A stretch of DNA of 36,623 nt from Saprospiraceae bacterium. GTDB lineage: Bacteria > Bacteroidota > Bacteroidia > Chitinophagales > Saprospiraceae. This document shows positions 8,802-18,165 of this stretch, piece after piece. Made by a program: the position numbers and the translations under genes. Location: NCBI GenBank assembly GCA_013001595.1, contig JABDMH010000091.1, positions 1 to 36,623 of the forward strand, read 5' to 3'. The stretch's first letter is position 1. Each line of letters opens with the position of its first letter. Below the pieces are notes generated by a model. The model saw only the letters and a list, made by a program, of their open reading frames with translations. It made no database searches and was not told the origin of the DNA.

Positions 8802-9243
8802 GCTTTTTAGAAGCTTAAGTATTTTGACGGTTGCAGTTGAAAAGCTTGCATCTTCTGGGAAGATTTATATATGATGGATTTTAACAATATATAGGGGGAC
8901 TGTACAATTTTTTCCTACCCAGACAGTTACTTACTATAACTACCAACTTTGGGCTGTGTCCTGCAAGCTCGATATTTCAACTTCGTACCAAAAACTGAAA
9001 TCAGTATCACTACTAGGTGAGGAAAATCTCGCTAAGTGTCAATTGCTGATCAATTGTGGATTTTTACCAAAGCGGTAAGCGGACAAAGATTTGCTCAGAT
9101 AGATGTATCTAGAAGAGCATTGATTTCCACAGTGGATCAAGATGAACTGATTCTAAAACTGTTTGACGCACAAAGGTGTAAAGTCAGACTCCTGCAGACT
9201 TCATTTATCAAGATTTCTTAACCCTTTTTCAAAATTTGATATA
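8802..9243. other. Intergenic region between pdhA and the Fn3 protein gene
   Basis: No recognisable gene lies in this divergent intergenic stretch. A 61-codon open frame on the plus strand (9036-9221, from a GTG) has an ordinary composition but no family I recognise, and I do not call it. An exact TAnnTTTG box for the Fn3 gene was not found. Confidence 0.4.
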
Positions 9244-12200
9244 ATGAATTCTACTTTTTCAAAAAAATCAGGGCTTACCCTGCTCTGGTTGGTCCTAGTC
9301 CTAGTGACAGGCGTAGAGGTAGGTGCGATGGATGCCGCAGACTGTGCCAAAGCCGATGGGCTTGCGGCAACTGCCATCACAGACCACAGTGCTATGCTGA
9401 GTTGGACCAGCAATCCAAACCACATGATGTATGAGGTGGAAGTCCGTAGTAAGGGACGTACACCAAAGTTTAAATGGCACAGTGAGACTATGGAGAATAG
9501 CCTCATGATCGATGGCTTAGTGCCAGGTAGTATGTATCGATTTCGTGTGAAAGCGAAATGTATGGAAGGTGGCAATAGCGGATCAACAAAATGGCATGTT
9601 TTTGAAACCGCTGGGATGTCACCAAATGAATCCTGTCCAAAGGCTGAAGAGTTATTGGCGGTAGACATCACCGGAACCCATGCAACCCTTACCTGGGATG
9701 GTGGTGACTACGCTACACACTTTGAAGTCGAAGTACGCAGTAAAGGCCGTACGCCAACTTATTTTTTCGAGCGTAGCCAACTTGATAATATGGTTATCAT
9801 ATCTGGCCTTGCGCTAGGTGGGAAATATCAATTTAGAGTTAAAACCAAGTGTGAAAACGGGGCTTCGAGTGGATCGACAAAGTGGTCGGCATTTATGACC
9901 CTAATGGATTCTATCCCTGAACCCGATACCTGCCCTCAACCCATGAACCTGGAAGTGGATAGCATTACCGCCCATTCCGCGCAATTGTCTTGGGACAAGG
10001 TCGAGGGATCTGATGTCTATCAAGTGATTCTTGAATCGGCAGATTCGGCGATGTCCGATACAATAGTACTAATGGATTCCATCATTATACTAGCTGAACT
10101 AGCTCCATTATCAAACTACTTTGTAGCGGTTCGTACCCTATGCGTTGATGGCGTGTCTGAGGCAGCGGTGGCCTCTTTCGAAACACTGGAAGATACCACT
10201 GAGATGGATACTTGTCCAGCCATTGGTAATCTAATCGTGGATATGATCACAGACACTTCTGCCATGGTAACTTGGGATACTACCGAGGCTGCTGTTGCCT
10301 ATGATTTAGAGCTTCGAGAAATGGCTGACAGTATACTGAATGGCATAGATTCATTTGAGACTGTCGAGGGAAGTCTGGAGTTGACCGATCTCAAGGCCAA
10401 CACTACCTACGTAGTCAGTGTTACTGCTGTTTGCCTGGATGAAGGAAGGTCATCTCCAGTGGAAGCAGAGTTTGCCACCACTGGAGATATGGAGGAAGAC
10501 TCCTGCGTTGTACCTACGGATTTAGAGGCCTCGCTACAGGACTCGAGCTTTATGCTTATGTGGTCTACAGTCGATTCTCCCACTGTCCAATTACAGGTGA
10601 GGTTTGACGATTCTACTTCACTGCTACTGGACAGCATATTGGATGCCAGTACTTTTGATTTTCAGCATCCTCTGGATGACGTGCAATATGCCTTCCGGGT
10701 GAAAACCATCTGCGATTCGCTCAGTAGTAGTGAATATAGTGAATGGGAATCCTTTCCTGCGACGACCATCGTCAGCGCATTTGTTTGCGATGCTCCTGGA
10801 GATTTTTCTATAGATACCGTAGGTGAAGACTTTGCCAACTTGAGTTGGGCTGGTTCAGATACCGTTCGCTATCAGATTCAAGTTCAGACGCCAGATAGCC
10901 TGTGGGGTTTTATACTTGATAGTGATTCTTCCATGACCTTCCTAACCTTAACGGACCTAGATCAGATGACAGATTTTGAGGTGCAGGTGAGGTCTCTCTG
11001 TGGAGATGAAAATAGTCCGTATACGGAATGGCTAGAATTTACCACTAATCTTGATAGTGCAGCTTGTGAAGCACCAACCAATCTTTCAGCAGAAATGATT
11101 GATGATTCCAGTGCATTGCTGAAATGGGAAGGTTCTGATTCTTTGGAAGCGCTGGTCCATGTGGAAAGCACGGATTCTACTTCCTTGATAGAGCTAAATC
11201 TCAATAGCTTTACAGGGTCGATCACCGTTTCCGGTTTGACAGCGGGAGTGGAATATCAATACCGGGTTCAGAATGTCTGCGATTCCGGTGATACCAGTGG
11301 ATATAGCTATTGGTATGCATTTGTATTAGAAGATACCATCATTGCCGAATGCAATGAACCTGACAGTCTGATGATCGATAGTGTTGCCATGGATGCAGTC
11401 CTTGCTTCATGGCACGCTTTTGATAGCGGGCACTATGTCTACATGTTGATGTCCCTTGATACAACCATGGCATTTGAGGTGAAGGATACCACAGCTGATC
11501 TTCATCTATTGATTGATGGCCTTTCAGCTTCTACGCCCTACCAACTTCGGGTGAAGGCATTATGTATAGACGGAGAGAGTCAGTACACAGAATGGTTGTC
11601 TTTCACAACACTGGATTCGGTTGGGGAAACATGCGATCCTGCTGAGGATCTGATCCTTGACTCGGTATCAGAGACCATGGCATGGATTTCCTGGATGGGC
11701 CCTGACAGTGTCCAATATCTGGTAGAGGCTAAAACAACTGATACCTCAGATACGGATGTTATTTCGCTGGTCTCTGACGAGCCTGCTATCCATTTGATGG
11801 ATTTGCACCCAGCAACAGAGTACCATGTCTCAGTAAGAACATTGTGCAACAATGGAGATACCAGTGAGGCTTCTGCCTATTTGGTGTTTGAGACCATGGA
11901 GATTATCATCATAGACACCTGTGACACACCACTGCCTATGATTGATGACATAACCATGCATTCAGCTGCAATGTCTTGGACCTCATCTTCTCCAGGTGCG
12001 CTATACTTGCTAGAAGTAGAGCAGATTGGACTTACTCCATACTTTAACCTGATTACCACCAGCTATGATACCAGCTTCTTAGTTGAAGGGCTGAGTCCAG
12101 ATGGAGATTATCAGTGGAAGATCACCGCATTCTGTTCGCAAGATGCATACAGTGAGTGTTCACCGTGGATGAATTTCACTACTTTATCCGACAGCATGGA

Positions 12201-12777
12201 AGTCAGTTGTCCTGCGCCATCCGGTTTGGCAGTTAGTGAGATGGATGAGAATGGTGCCCTACTGAGCTGGGATGAGGGAACTGAATACATTGATTTTGAG
12301 GTGGAGGTCGAGAGTTTGGATACGACTGCCTATTATGGTCAAATCAGCATAGTTACAGAGCATTCCATCTCTGTGGAAGGTCTGGAAGCAGGTGGATTGT
12401 ACCAATTCAAGGTAAATGCACTTTGTAACTCGGCTGAAGTTAGTGAAGATAGTGATTGGTTTGAATTTGGTGGTATGGATACTACGATGGTAGATACTGC
12501 AGGTGCTTCTAGAAGTATGGTGGCATCGATGGCATATCCAAATCCAGTACAAGAAACCATGATCGTTAAAATGCCTCAGACTGTAGAAGATGCTGAGACG
12601 ATCATAACTGTGACAGACCTAACAGGAAGAATAGTTATTTCAGAGAAAGTTGATTTCATTACCGAGGGAGAAATGTTGGATTTTCCTGTCGGACACTTGC
12701 GAGAAGGTGTGTACCAACTGCTGGTTACTTCACCAGATCGACAGTATCGACAGCTCGTCTTTAAGGGCGAAAAGTAG
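9244..12777 (+). CDS. Secreted protein with eleven fibronectin type III domains and a T9SS sorting domain
   Basis: A 1177-residue extracellular protein. A signal peptide (about 1-29, LTLLWLVLVLVTGVEVG) precedes eleven Fn3-like repeats of about 95 residues from about 34 to 1085. Each starts with a Cys-Pro-like motif (CPQPMNLEV, CDAPGDFSID, CPAPSGLAV), has an LSW strand and ends with a pattern like YQFRVKTKC then a W...F.T strand. The two Cys per domain are regular enough to suggest a disulfide in each. The last ~90 residues (YPNPVQETM, then LREGVYQLLV, ending QLVFKGEK) are a type IX secretion type A sorting domain, so it is exported through T9SS and probably attached to the cell surface. It is very rich in Asp, Glu, Ser and Thr. 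A role as adhesin or matrix protein is inferred. I use the ATG at 9244; an earlier start at 9163 would put 27 residues before the signal peptide. A strong terminator follows. Confidence 0.92.
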   Translation: MNSTFSKKSGLTLLWLVLVLVTGVEVGAMDAADCAKADGLAATAITDHSAMLSWTSNPNHMMYEVEVRSKGRTPKFKWHSETMENSLMIDGLVPGSMYRFRVKAKCMEGGNSGSTKWHVFETAGMSPNESCPKAEELLAVDITGTHATLTWDGGDYATHFEVEVRSKGRTPTYFFERSQLDNMVIISGLALGGKYQFRVKTKCENGASSGSTKWSAFMTLMDSIPEPDTCPQPMNLEVDSITAHSAQLSWDKVEGSDVYQVILESADSAMSDTIVLMDSIIILAELAPLSNYFVAVRTLCVDGVSEAAVASFETLEDTTEMDTCPAIGNLIVDMITDTSAMVTWDTTEAAVAYDLELREMADSILNGIDSFETVEGSLELTDLKANTTYVVSVTAVCLDEGRSSPVEAEFATTGDMEEDSCVVPTDLEASLQDSSFMLMWSTVDSPTVQLQVRFDDSTSLLLDSILDASTFDFQHPLDDVQYAFRVKTICDSLSSSEYSEWESFPATTIVSAFVCDAPGDFSIDTVGEDFANLSWAGSDTVRYQIQVQTPDSLWGFILDSDSSMTFLTLTDLDQMTDFEVQVRSLCGDENSPYTEWLEFTTNLDSAACEAPTNLSAEMIDDSSALLKWEGSDSLEALVHVESTDSTSLIELNLNSFTGSITVSGLTAGVEYQYRVQNVCDSGDTSGYSYWYAFVLEDTIIAECNEPDSLMIDSVAMDAVLASWHAFDSGHYVYMLMSLDTTMAFEVKDTTADLHLLIDGLSASTPYQLRVKALCIDGESQYTEWLSFTTLDSVGETCDPAEDLILDSVSETMAWISWMGPDSVQYLVEAKTTDTSDTDVISLVSDEPAIHLMDLHPATEYHVSVRTLCNNGDTSEASAYLVFETMEIIIIDTCDTPLPMIDDITMHSAAMSWTSSSPGALYLLEVEQIGLTPYFNLITTSYDTSFLVEGLSPDGDYQWKITAFCSQDAYSECSPWMNFTTLSDSMEVSCPAPSGLAVSEMDENGALLSWDEGTEYIDFEVEVESLDTTAYYGQISIVTEHSISVEGLEAGGLYQFKVNALCNSAEVSEDSDWFEFGGMDTTMVDTAGASRSMVASMAYPNPVQETMIVKMPQTVEDAETIITVTDLTGRIVISEKVDFITEGEMLDFPVGHLREGVYQLLVTSPDRQYRQLVFKGEK

Positions 12778-12799
12778 AATTTGAGAGTTCTATGTTTTT

Positions 12800-12830
12800 A
12801 AAAGGCCGTCGGATTTTCTGACGGCCTTTT
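12800..12830 (+). terminator. Rho-independent terminator after the Fn3 protein gene
   Basis: A perfect 11-bp inverted repeat, AAAAGGCCGTC and GACGGCCTTTT, encloses a 9-base loop starting 22 bp past the stop codon. The A-tract and T-tract flanks make it usable in both directions, but the gene order points to the plus strand. Confidence 0.9.
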
Positions 12831-12880
12831 AGTTTTGGTAAAAATAGGGCTACTACAATGATTTAAATGGAGTTAAACAT

Positions 12881-12888
12881 TATCTTTG
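12881..12888 (+). promoter_or_regulatory. Bacteroidota -7 promoter box for ddl
   Basis: TATCTTTG matches TAnnTTTG exactly, 19 bp before the ATG of ddl and just behind the terminator of the preceding gene. No good -33 TTG was found at the expected spacing. Confidence 0.5.
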
Positions 12889-12907
12889 ATCGTCATAAGT
12901 GAGATCA

Positions 12908-13879
12908 ATGAAGAGAATTGCTATTCTGACTGGTGGCCTGTCTGCCGAGCGTGCCATTTCGCTAAAAAGTGCTGAGATGGTGGCGAAACACCTCGATCCT
13001 AATGCGTACGATTTTCGCATGATCACCATGAACAGCGATGCTTGGGTGGAGATGGAATCCCATACCGCGATAGATCTGAATGATTTTTCACTGACACTGA
13101 AGGGAAGGAAAGAGTTTTTTGACTTTGTTTTTCTCATTATCCACGGAACGCCTGCCGAAGATGGCAAAATGCAGGGATATTTTGAAATGATGGATATACC
13201 GCACAGTACCTGCGACACCCTAGCTAGTGCACTGACCTTTAATAAGCAGAAATGTAAAGAGTTTCTGGAGGCTCATCAGGTACCCATGGCTCCTTCTTTA
13301 TTACTAAAGAAAGGCGATTCAATCCCTAGGGATAAAATCGAGGAATTCGGCTATCCACTATTTGTAAAGCCCAACAGCAATGGGTCCAGCTACGGTATCT
13401 CGCTCGTGAAGGAGGAGCATGCACTAATGCCGGCAGTGGAGACTGCTCTTCGTTTCGATCAAGAAGTGATCATTGAGGGGTATTTAGAAGGTGCGGAATT
13501 TGGTTGTGGTTTGGTCAGAGAAGGAGAGGAGATCCATGTGTTTCCTGTCACAGAAATCATTCCTCGGGATGACTTTTTTACATACGAGGCCAAGTATGAA
13601 GGAGCAAGTGAGGAAATTACTCCAGCTCGAATTTCACCTGAGCTGACCCAGGTCTGTCAAGATCTTTCTGAGCGTATTTATACAGCCCTGTCTTGTAGAG
13701 GTATGGTGCGAATGGATTACATTTTGGTTGGTGATGCTTTCTATTTTTTGGAAGTGAATACAATCCCTGGATTGAGCGCTGCCAGCATAATTCCACAGCA
13801 AGCCAGTGCATACGGATGGGACTTTTCTAAATTATTGGATGTAGTGATCAAGGACTGCAGTGCCCCGGCCTTTCCATAA
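12908..13879 (+). CDS. ddl: D-alanine--D-alanine ligase
   Basis: A cytoplasmic ATP-grasp enzyme that joins two D-alanines for peptidoglycan precursor synthesis. The N-terminal substrate motif TGGLSAERAISLKSA (about 8-22) matches the GGxSxERevSL pattern. Further marks are PLFVKPNSNGSSYGIS (ATP-grasp, about 151-166), EVIIEGYLEGAEFGCG, RMDYILVGDAFYFLEVNTIPG (metal-binding Asp/Glu/Asn) and LSAASIIPQQA. At 323 residues it is close to the normal family length. The ATG at 12908 is preferred over a GTG nine bases upstream. A promoter box directly precedes it. The gene downstream on the same strand starts 127 bp later and is probably separate. Confidence 0.95.
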   Translation: MKRIAILTGGLSAERAISLKSAEMVAKHLDPNAYDFRMITMNSDAWVEMESHTAIDLNDFSLTLKGRKEFFDFVFLIIHGTPAEDGKMQGYFEMMDIPHSTCDTLASALTFNKQKCKEFLEAHQVPMAPSLLLKKGDSIPRDKIEEFGYPLFVKPNSNGSSYGISLVKEEHALMPAVETALRFDQEVIIEGYLEGAEFGCGLVREGEEIHVFPVTEIIPRDDFFTYEAKYEGASEEITPARISPELTQVCQDLSERIYTALSCRGMVRMDYILVGDAFYFLEVNTIPGLSAASIIPQQASAYGWDFSKLLDVVIKDCSAPAFP

Positions 13880-14006
13880 AAGTGATAAAAAGCGTATATT
13901 TCATCGGTTCCTGGTTGAGTGAAATCGCAAGTAAACGATGGAGTCACTTACCGGTACATTGTATCAAGAGACTAAGCTGTTTATCCACATAAAAACAATA
14001 CCAATT

Positions 14007-15308
14007 ATGTCAGAGCGCAATCGTAGAAAATTTATCCAACATTCCAGCATGTTGACTGGGGGACTACTACTAAATCCCACCATGCGAAACTTGCGTACTA
14101 AAAAACCCGCTGAGAGTCTCAAGATTGGTTTGGTAGGATGTGGAGGCAGGGGAACAGGTGCGGCTGTACAGGCGCTGACCGCAAATACTGGCAATAAGCT
14201 TGTGGCCATTGCGGACGTTTTTGAAGATCAGACTAAAAAATGCCTCAAACATCTATCGGGAATAAATGAGATCTCTGATCAGGTGATGGTGCCTGACGAA
14301 AATACCTTTGTAGGTTTCGATGCCTATCAGAAAGTGATCAGGGCATGTGATGTGGTCCTATTGGCCACTCCACCGGCGTTTAGACCAGAGCACTTCGAAT
14401 ATGCGGTCCAAGAGAATACCCATGCATTTATCGAAAAACCACTTGCTTGCGATGGTGCAGGCATTCAACGTATTGTTCAAGCGGGAAAGGAGGCGACGAG
14501 GAAAAATTTGAAAGTCGTTGTCGGTCTTCAGAATCGCTACGATCCAGCTCACAATGAGATGGTAGAACGCATTAAGAAGGGAGCCATTGGTGACGTGCTG
14601 TCTAGTACTTGTTACTACATGAAGGGCGGTTATGAATTGTACCCCAGGGCTTCTACTAGTTCAGAACTTGCTTTTCAAATCAGAAACTACCATTACTTCA
14701 CATGGTTATGGGCTGGCGCACCTGGTGGTCTACAGATCCACAATGCTGACATCGTGCATTGGGTCAAAGACAGTTACCCCATAAGTGCGCAGGGATTGGG
14801 TGGTAGAGCAGTATTGCGTGGAAAAGATAGTGGTGACGTCTTTGATCACTTTTATATAGAATATACCTATGCAGATGGAACCAGGATGCACAGTGAGGTG
14901 CGTAATATTGACCGAACTTTTAGAAAAAATGGTGTATGGTTTACGGGTTCAAAAGGTACCGCAAATGTGAGAGATGGTATCAAGACTCATTCTGGGCGTC
15001 AGACTTGGAAGTTTGATGACTCGGATGCAGGTAATTCCCTACAAATTGAGCATGATCGCTTCTTCGATGCCATCATTAATGATACACCAATGAACAATAC
15101 CGAATATGGCGCAAATAGTTCATTAGCCTCCATCATGGGTCGTATGGCTGCCCATACGGGCCAGGTGATCACCTGGGATGATGCATTAAACTCCCCGGCT
15201 TTGGTTGAGCAAGACATTCGAGATTGGTCTCAAGCTCCAACAGTCCCGAATGAAGAGGGTATCTATCGTTTTCCCAGGCCTGGTCAGGATCTAGCCATGA
15301 CCAATTAA
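14007..15308 (+). CDS. Tat-exported Gfo/Idh/MocA-family oxidoreductase
   Basis: A 433-residue NAD(P)-dependent sugar oxidoreductase-type protein. The start at 14007 gives MSERNRRKFIQHSSMLTGGL, a twin-arginine signal (RR at 6-7), so the folded enzyme with cofactor is probably exported to the periplasm. A Rossmann motif GLVGCGGRGTG lies at about 41-51, the family EKP motif appears in AFIEKPLACDG, and the substrate-side HNADIVHWV follows. It differs from classical GH109 only in ways I cannot judge by eye, so a glycosidase role using NAD is possible. It converges with the sulfatase/CBM9 genes and probably belongs to the same glycan-processing locus (inference). Confidence 0.85.
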   Translation: MSERNRRKFIQHSSMLTGGLLLNPTMRNLRTKKPAESLKIGLVGCGGRGTGAAVQALTANTGNKLVAIADVFEDQTKKCLKHLSGINEISDQVMVPDENTFVGFDAYQKVIRACDVVLLATPPAFRPEHFEYAVQENTHAFIEKPLACDGAGIQRIVQAGKEATRKNLKVVVGLQNRYDPAHNEMVERIKKGAIGDVLSSTCYYMKGGYELYPRASTSSELAFQIRNYHYFTWLWAGAPGGLQIHNADIVHWVKDSYPISAQGLGGRAVLRGKDSGDVFDHFYIEYTYADGTRMHSEVRNIDRTFRKNGVWFTGSKGTANVRDGIKTHSGRQTWKFDDSDAGNSLQIEHDRFFDAIINDTPMNNTEYGANSSLASIMGRMAAHTGQVITWDDALNSPALVEQDIRDWSQAPTVPNEEGIYRFPRPGQDLAMTN

Positions 15309-15331
15309 CCAGGATATAGTAGATGCTTGTC

Positions 15332-15362
15332 GGCATATTTTTCCCAGTAGGAAAATAATGCC
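15332..15362. terminator. Imperfect hairpin between convergent genes
   Basis: GGCATATTTTTCC and GGAAAATAATGCC pair over about 13 positions with one or two mismatches around a short loop, lying 24 bp after the oxidoreductase stop and about 100 bp from the convergent sulfatase stop. A bidirectional terminator is plausible. Confidence 0.45.
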
Positions 15363-15464
15363 AATTGTGGTACATACTTGTCGGTTTGGAGGATGTCTGC
15401 TTATTGCATTAAGGTCTGGACATTAGCAATGTTAATCAGCTTGATTTCTTAGCTGGCATTCTTC

Positions 15465-16931
15465 TTATTGCTTCCATTGCTGACTCTCAGCAGTAATGGG
15501 CACATCCCAAGATTGGGCTGGGTTGGGTTGATACTGCGGATCGCGATCTTCAGCGGGGAATTGCTCACATACCTCTAGCAACAGATCTAATTGTGCTTTA
15601 TCACCTGGATCCATTGCAATATTCAAGATATTCTTCTTCTCAAAGGGATCAACTGTCAGATCATAACACGCACTGGGATTGCGATCAGCTCCGTAGTATA
15701 GTTTCAACGCGCCACTCGAAATCACTCGATCACGAAACCTGTATTGATTTTCTACTCCCAGTTCAGTACGCCGGGCGAAGTTTCCTCCGCCCATACTTAA
15801 TATCCATGTCCGATCTGAAGCATCGCTTCCGTTCACTAGCACATTTGCAAAGGACCTTCCATCAATGGTTTGGCGACCGTGGCTTGTTTCCCAAATGTTT
15901 GGTGGAGTCAACCCAGCGAGCTGGATGCAGGTGGGTAGTACATCTGTGATGTCTATCAATGCACTAGATGTCTTGCCTGCCGCTACCTTATCAGGCCAAC
16001 TGGCAATGAACGGCACCGAAATCCCTGGTTCTTGAGTCTTACTTTTTCCACCTTTGATCAACTCACCTCGAACATGACCCGAAATCTGACCTGTGGTACC
16101 ATTGTCAGTGGTCCAGAGTACAAGTGTCTTTTCACGAATGTCGGCTGACTCTAGCGCTGCCACTAGTTCACCCGTGATTTTATCAGCATACCTTACCATT
16201 GCCTTATGCTTACCTAGGTTATCATCTGCTTTCTCATCTGGTGTATCTACAAATGGAGTATGGGTAAGCACCATTGGGTAATAAATGAACATGGGTTGGT
16301 CCCTATGTGTTACGATGAAGTCAATGATGAAATCTTTGAACACATCGGGCCCAAAAGCACCTTCGTGGGTTTGACTTTTCCCATTTTCATAGATGTAGGG
16401 ATCACCATAACGTTCATTGCTAGCTGGTATGCCTGTTTCACCGCCGGTCCACATACAATAGGTGTCAAATCCAACCTTCGCAAGTGCATCTGGTTCTACG
16501 CGAAAATCATCGATTTGCCATTTTCCAGCAATACAGGTTTGGTATCCAGCCTTTTTGAGTTGCAATGGTAAGGCAGGATTTAGCTTCTCATCGAAATGTG
16601 CACCAGCCCCCCATCGTGGTACATCCCAGTGATTTACCCAACCATGGCGAAAAGGGTATTGTCCAGTTAGTAGTGATACCCTAGTTGGGGTACATTGAGG
16701 CATAACATAGAAACGCTCGAATTTGGTACCCTGCTCAGCAAGCTCATCAATATGGGGTGTCTCTATATCTTCTGCCCCATAGCAACTTATCCACTCTTTT
16801 CCCAAATCATCCACCAAGATCAGCAGAATGTTTGGCTGGGTTGTGGCTGACTTTTGTGCATGCGCAAGAGTCACAAAAACGAGTAGAGAGAATGCTACTA
16901 GAGATAATGTCTTCTTTCGAGCAAGGGTCAT
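15465..16931 (-). CDS. Secreted sulfatase (formylglycine-dependent, arylsulfatase family)
   Basis: A 488-residue exported sulfatase. A signal peptide (about 1-25, ending TLAHAQ) precedes the metal-binding start PNILLILVDDLG (Asp41, Asp42). CTPTRVSLLTG contains the C-x-P-x-R motif whose Cys80 would be oxidised to formylglycine. A second metal motif (VLWTTDNGTTG) and a C-terminal subdomain with DLTVDPFEKKN complete the family. It likely removes sulfate esters from a polysaccharide in the periplasm. The ATG lies 4 nt past the stop of a CBM9-like gene, so the two form an operon. An anaerobic or aerobic maturase for formylglycine is not in the window. Confidence 0.93.
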   Translation of the reverse strand: MTLARKKTLSLVAFSLLVFVTLAHAQKSATTQPNILLILVDDLGKEWISCYGAEDIETPHIDELAEQGTKFERFYVMPQCTPTRVSLLTGQYPFRHGWVNHWDVPRWGAGAHFDEKLNPALPLQLKKAGYQTCIAGKWQIDDFRVEPDALAKVGFDTYCMWTGGETGIPASNERYGDPYIYENGKSQTHEGAFGPDVFKDFIIDFIVTHRDQPMFIYYPMVLTHTPFVDTPDEKADDNLGKHKAMVRYADKITGELVAALESADIREKTLVLWTTDNGTTGQISGHVRGELIKGGKSKTQEPGISVPFIASWPDKVAAGKTSSALIDITDVLPTCIQLAGLTPPNIWETSHGRQTIDGRSFANVLVNGSDASDRTWILSMGGGNFARRTELGVENQYRFRDRVISSGALKLYYGADRNPSACYDLTVDPFEKKNILNIAMDPGDKAQLDLLLEVCEQFPAEDRDPQYQPNPAQSWDVPITAESQQWKQ

Positions 16932-16935
16932 GCAG

Positions 16936-17661
16936 TTAAAATTCTAGTATCCCAAAGAATTGGGGCAGATGGAAATTCGGTTTGGGATATTTAACTTCCG
17001 CCCATGTCAGCCAATGTGGATGCGAAGTTTCACCAGCACATTTATAAAAATTACCACGCCACACGGTGCCTTTAGTAGGCCTTTCCAGCTCCTGATATTG
17101 TTGCAAAACTTCAAAGGGTAGATGGTAGCCTGCTGTCCAGGTCATCTCTTCAGTGATTTCAGGAAAAACAGTCTTAGGCATACTCGTTACTACCGCTATT
17201 TTGTCCAAATCTTCCTCCTCTATTTCTACCCTGTCCTTGCGTGGTTCAATCTGATGGTGCAGCAGCATGGTCCCACCACAGTTTAGTTCGAAGTTAAAAT
17301 ATCCAGCTTCACTGTGTTTGGCCGTACTAAAGAAGAACTCCACACAGCTGTCCTTACTCACAGCTTCCTGATGTTTGGTTCGTGTTGAACGAACATATTG
17401 ATCGTCGACTTTAAAGATGACATGGATACCTGCTTCATCGTAAGCCACTTTAGCTTGCACAGCTGGGAAGTGTTCTGGTCTCTCGCCCATATGATATTGC
17501 AGGGATAGTGCTTTGAGCTTGTTCCAGGGTGCTTTGTCCCAGTTAGCGTGTACGCCAAATGCCTCGACTTTTTGAACCTTATACCTATTCATCGCTTGAT
17601 CATTAGTGAATGATGTAGTTGCAAAAAATAGGAGTGCAAGAAAAAGAGCGTTTCTTAGCAT
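16936..17661 (-). CDS. CBM9-like carbohydrate-binding protein, copy A
   Basis: A 241-residue exported protein with a signal peptide (about 1-19, LFLALLFFATTS). The rest is a single carbohydrate-binding family 9-like domain (DOMON/CBM9 jelly roll), with the marks KVAYDEAGIHVIFKVDDQYV, DSCVEFFFSTAKHSEAGYFN and an aromatic-rich C terminus (HWLTWAEV, FHLPQFFGILEF). Such proteins bind sugars and often accompany glycan hydrolases or sulfatases; no catalytic residues are evident. The sulfatase gene begins 4 nt after its stop, forming an operon. It shares about 81 percent identity over its whole length with the paralogue at 18166-18891. Confidence 0.85.
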   Translation of the reverse strand: MLRNALFLALLFFATTSFTNDQAMNRYKVQKVEAFGVHANWDKAPWNKLKALSLQYHMGERPEHFPAVQAKVAYDEAGIHVIFKVDDQYVRSTRTKHQEAVSKDSCVEFFFSTAKHSEAGYFNFELNCGGTMLLHHQIEPRKDRVEIEEEDLDKIAVVTSMPKTVFPEITEEMTWTAGYHLPFEVLQQYQELERPTKGTVWRGNFYKCAGETSHPHWLTWAEVKYPKPNFHLPQFFGILEF

Positions 17662-18165
17662 GATATTATACAGTTAGTCAGTGTGCTCTAAAATAAGACA
17701 CTTTTGCTATGGTAGAACGTCCTTCAAGTGACCGTGAACCGCATCAAGTACCTAGCCAGTACAATTAAGGATGAGTGTTATTAGGTATTCAAATGTCTTC
17801 CGGTCCGTAGTGACTCCGCCAATCTTTAGCCAATAGGCCGTTGAAATACTAAAATTTCGCTGATTTTTATTAGATATGCTTTGTCCGAGATAATTTCAGC
17901 GGTTCTCGTTGCTTCTGACAATGTTGATCCTAACATATTTACCATTTGGTATGATGTTGCAGCTTGAAACTTCATAAGGCGACGGTTTATGATTTCAGCA
18001 TCAATCTGCGTATGTCAATGGCCTCCTAAGTTATCCACTAGAATGACCCGTAAAATGGGGCTGCCAACCGTAGCCCTCCTAAAGGCGGTGCTGATACTTC
18101 CCAGCCGATGATTCCGAAGAAGAGGCAAATGAATCTACTTATCCTAGCATGGGAGAAGACACTCC
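17662..18165. other. 504-bp spacer between paralogues, possibly holding a sulfatase relic
   Basis: No intact gene is present. On the minus strand, 112 bp past the copy-B stop, the frame reads SPILRVILVDNLGGH then a TGA. This resembles the sulfatase N-terminal metal motif NILLILVDDLG, which sits 109 bp past the copy-A stop. After the TGA the same frame stays open for about 60 codons (TQIDAEIINRRLMKFQ, loosely like the sulfatase TPHIDELAEQGTKF). The bases nearest 17662-17740 resemble the upstream flank of copy B. Confidence 0.35.

Noticed and set aside
9036-9221. 61-codon open frame before the Fn3 gene
   Set aside because: No recognised family, GTG start, and no promoter support; kept as unassigned intergenic sequence.
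9163-9243. Start of the Fn3 protein at 9163
   Set aside because: It would put 27 non-hydrophobic residues before a clear signal peptide beginning at 9244.
15332-15362. Invertible promoter inverted repeat
   Set aside because: The arms are only 30 bp apart and lie between convergent genes, which fits a terminator better.
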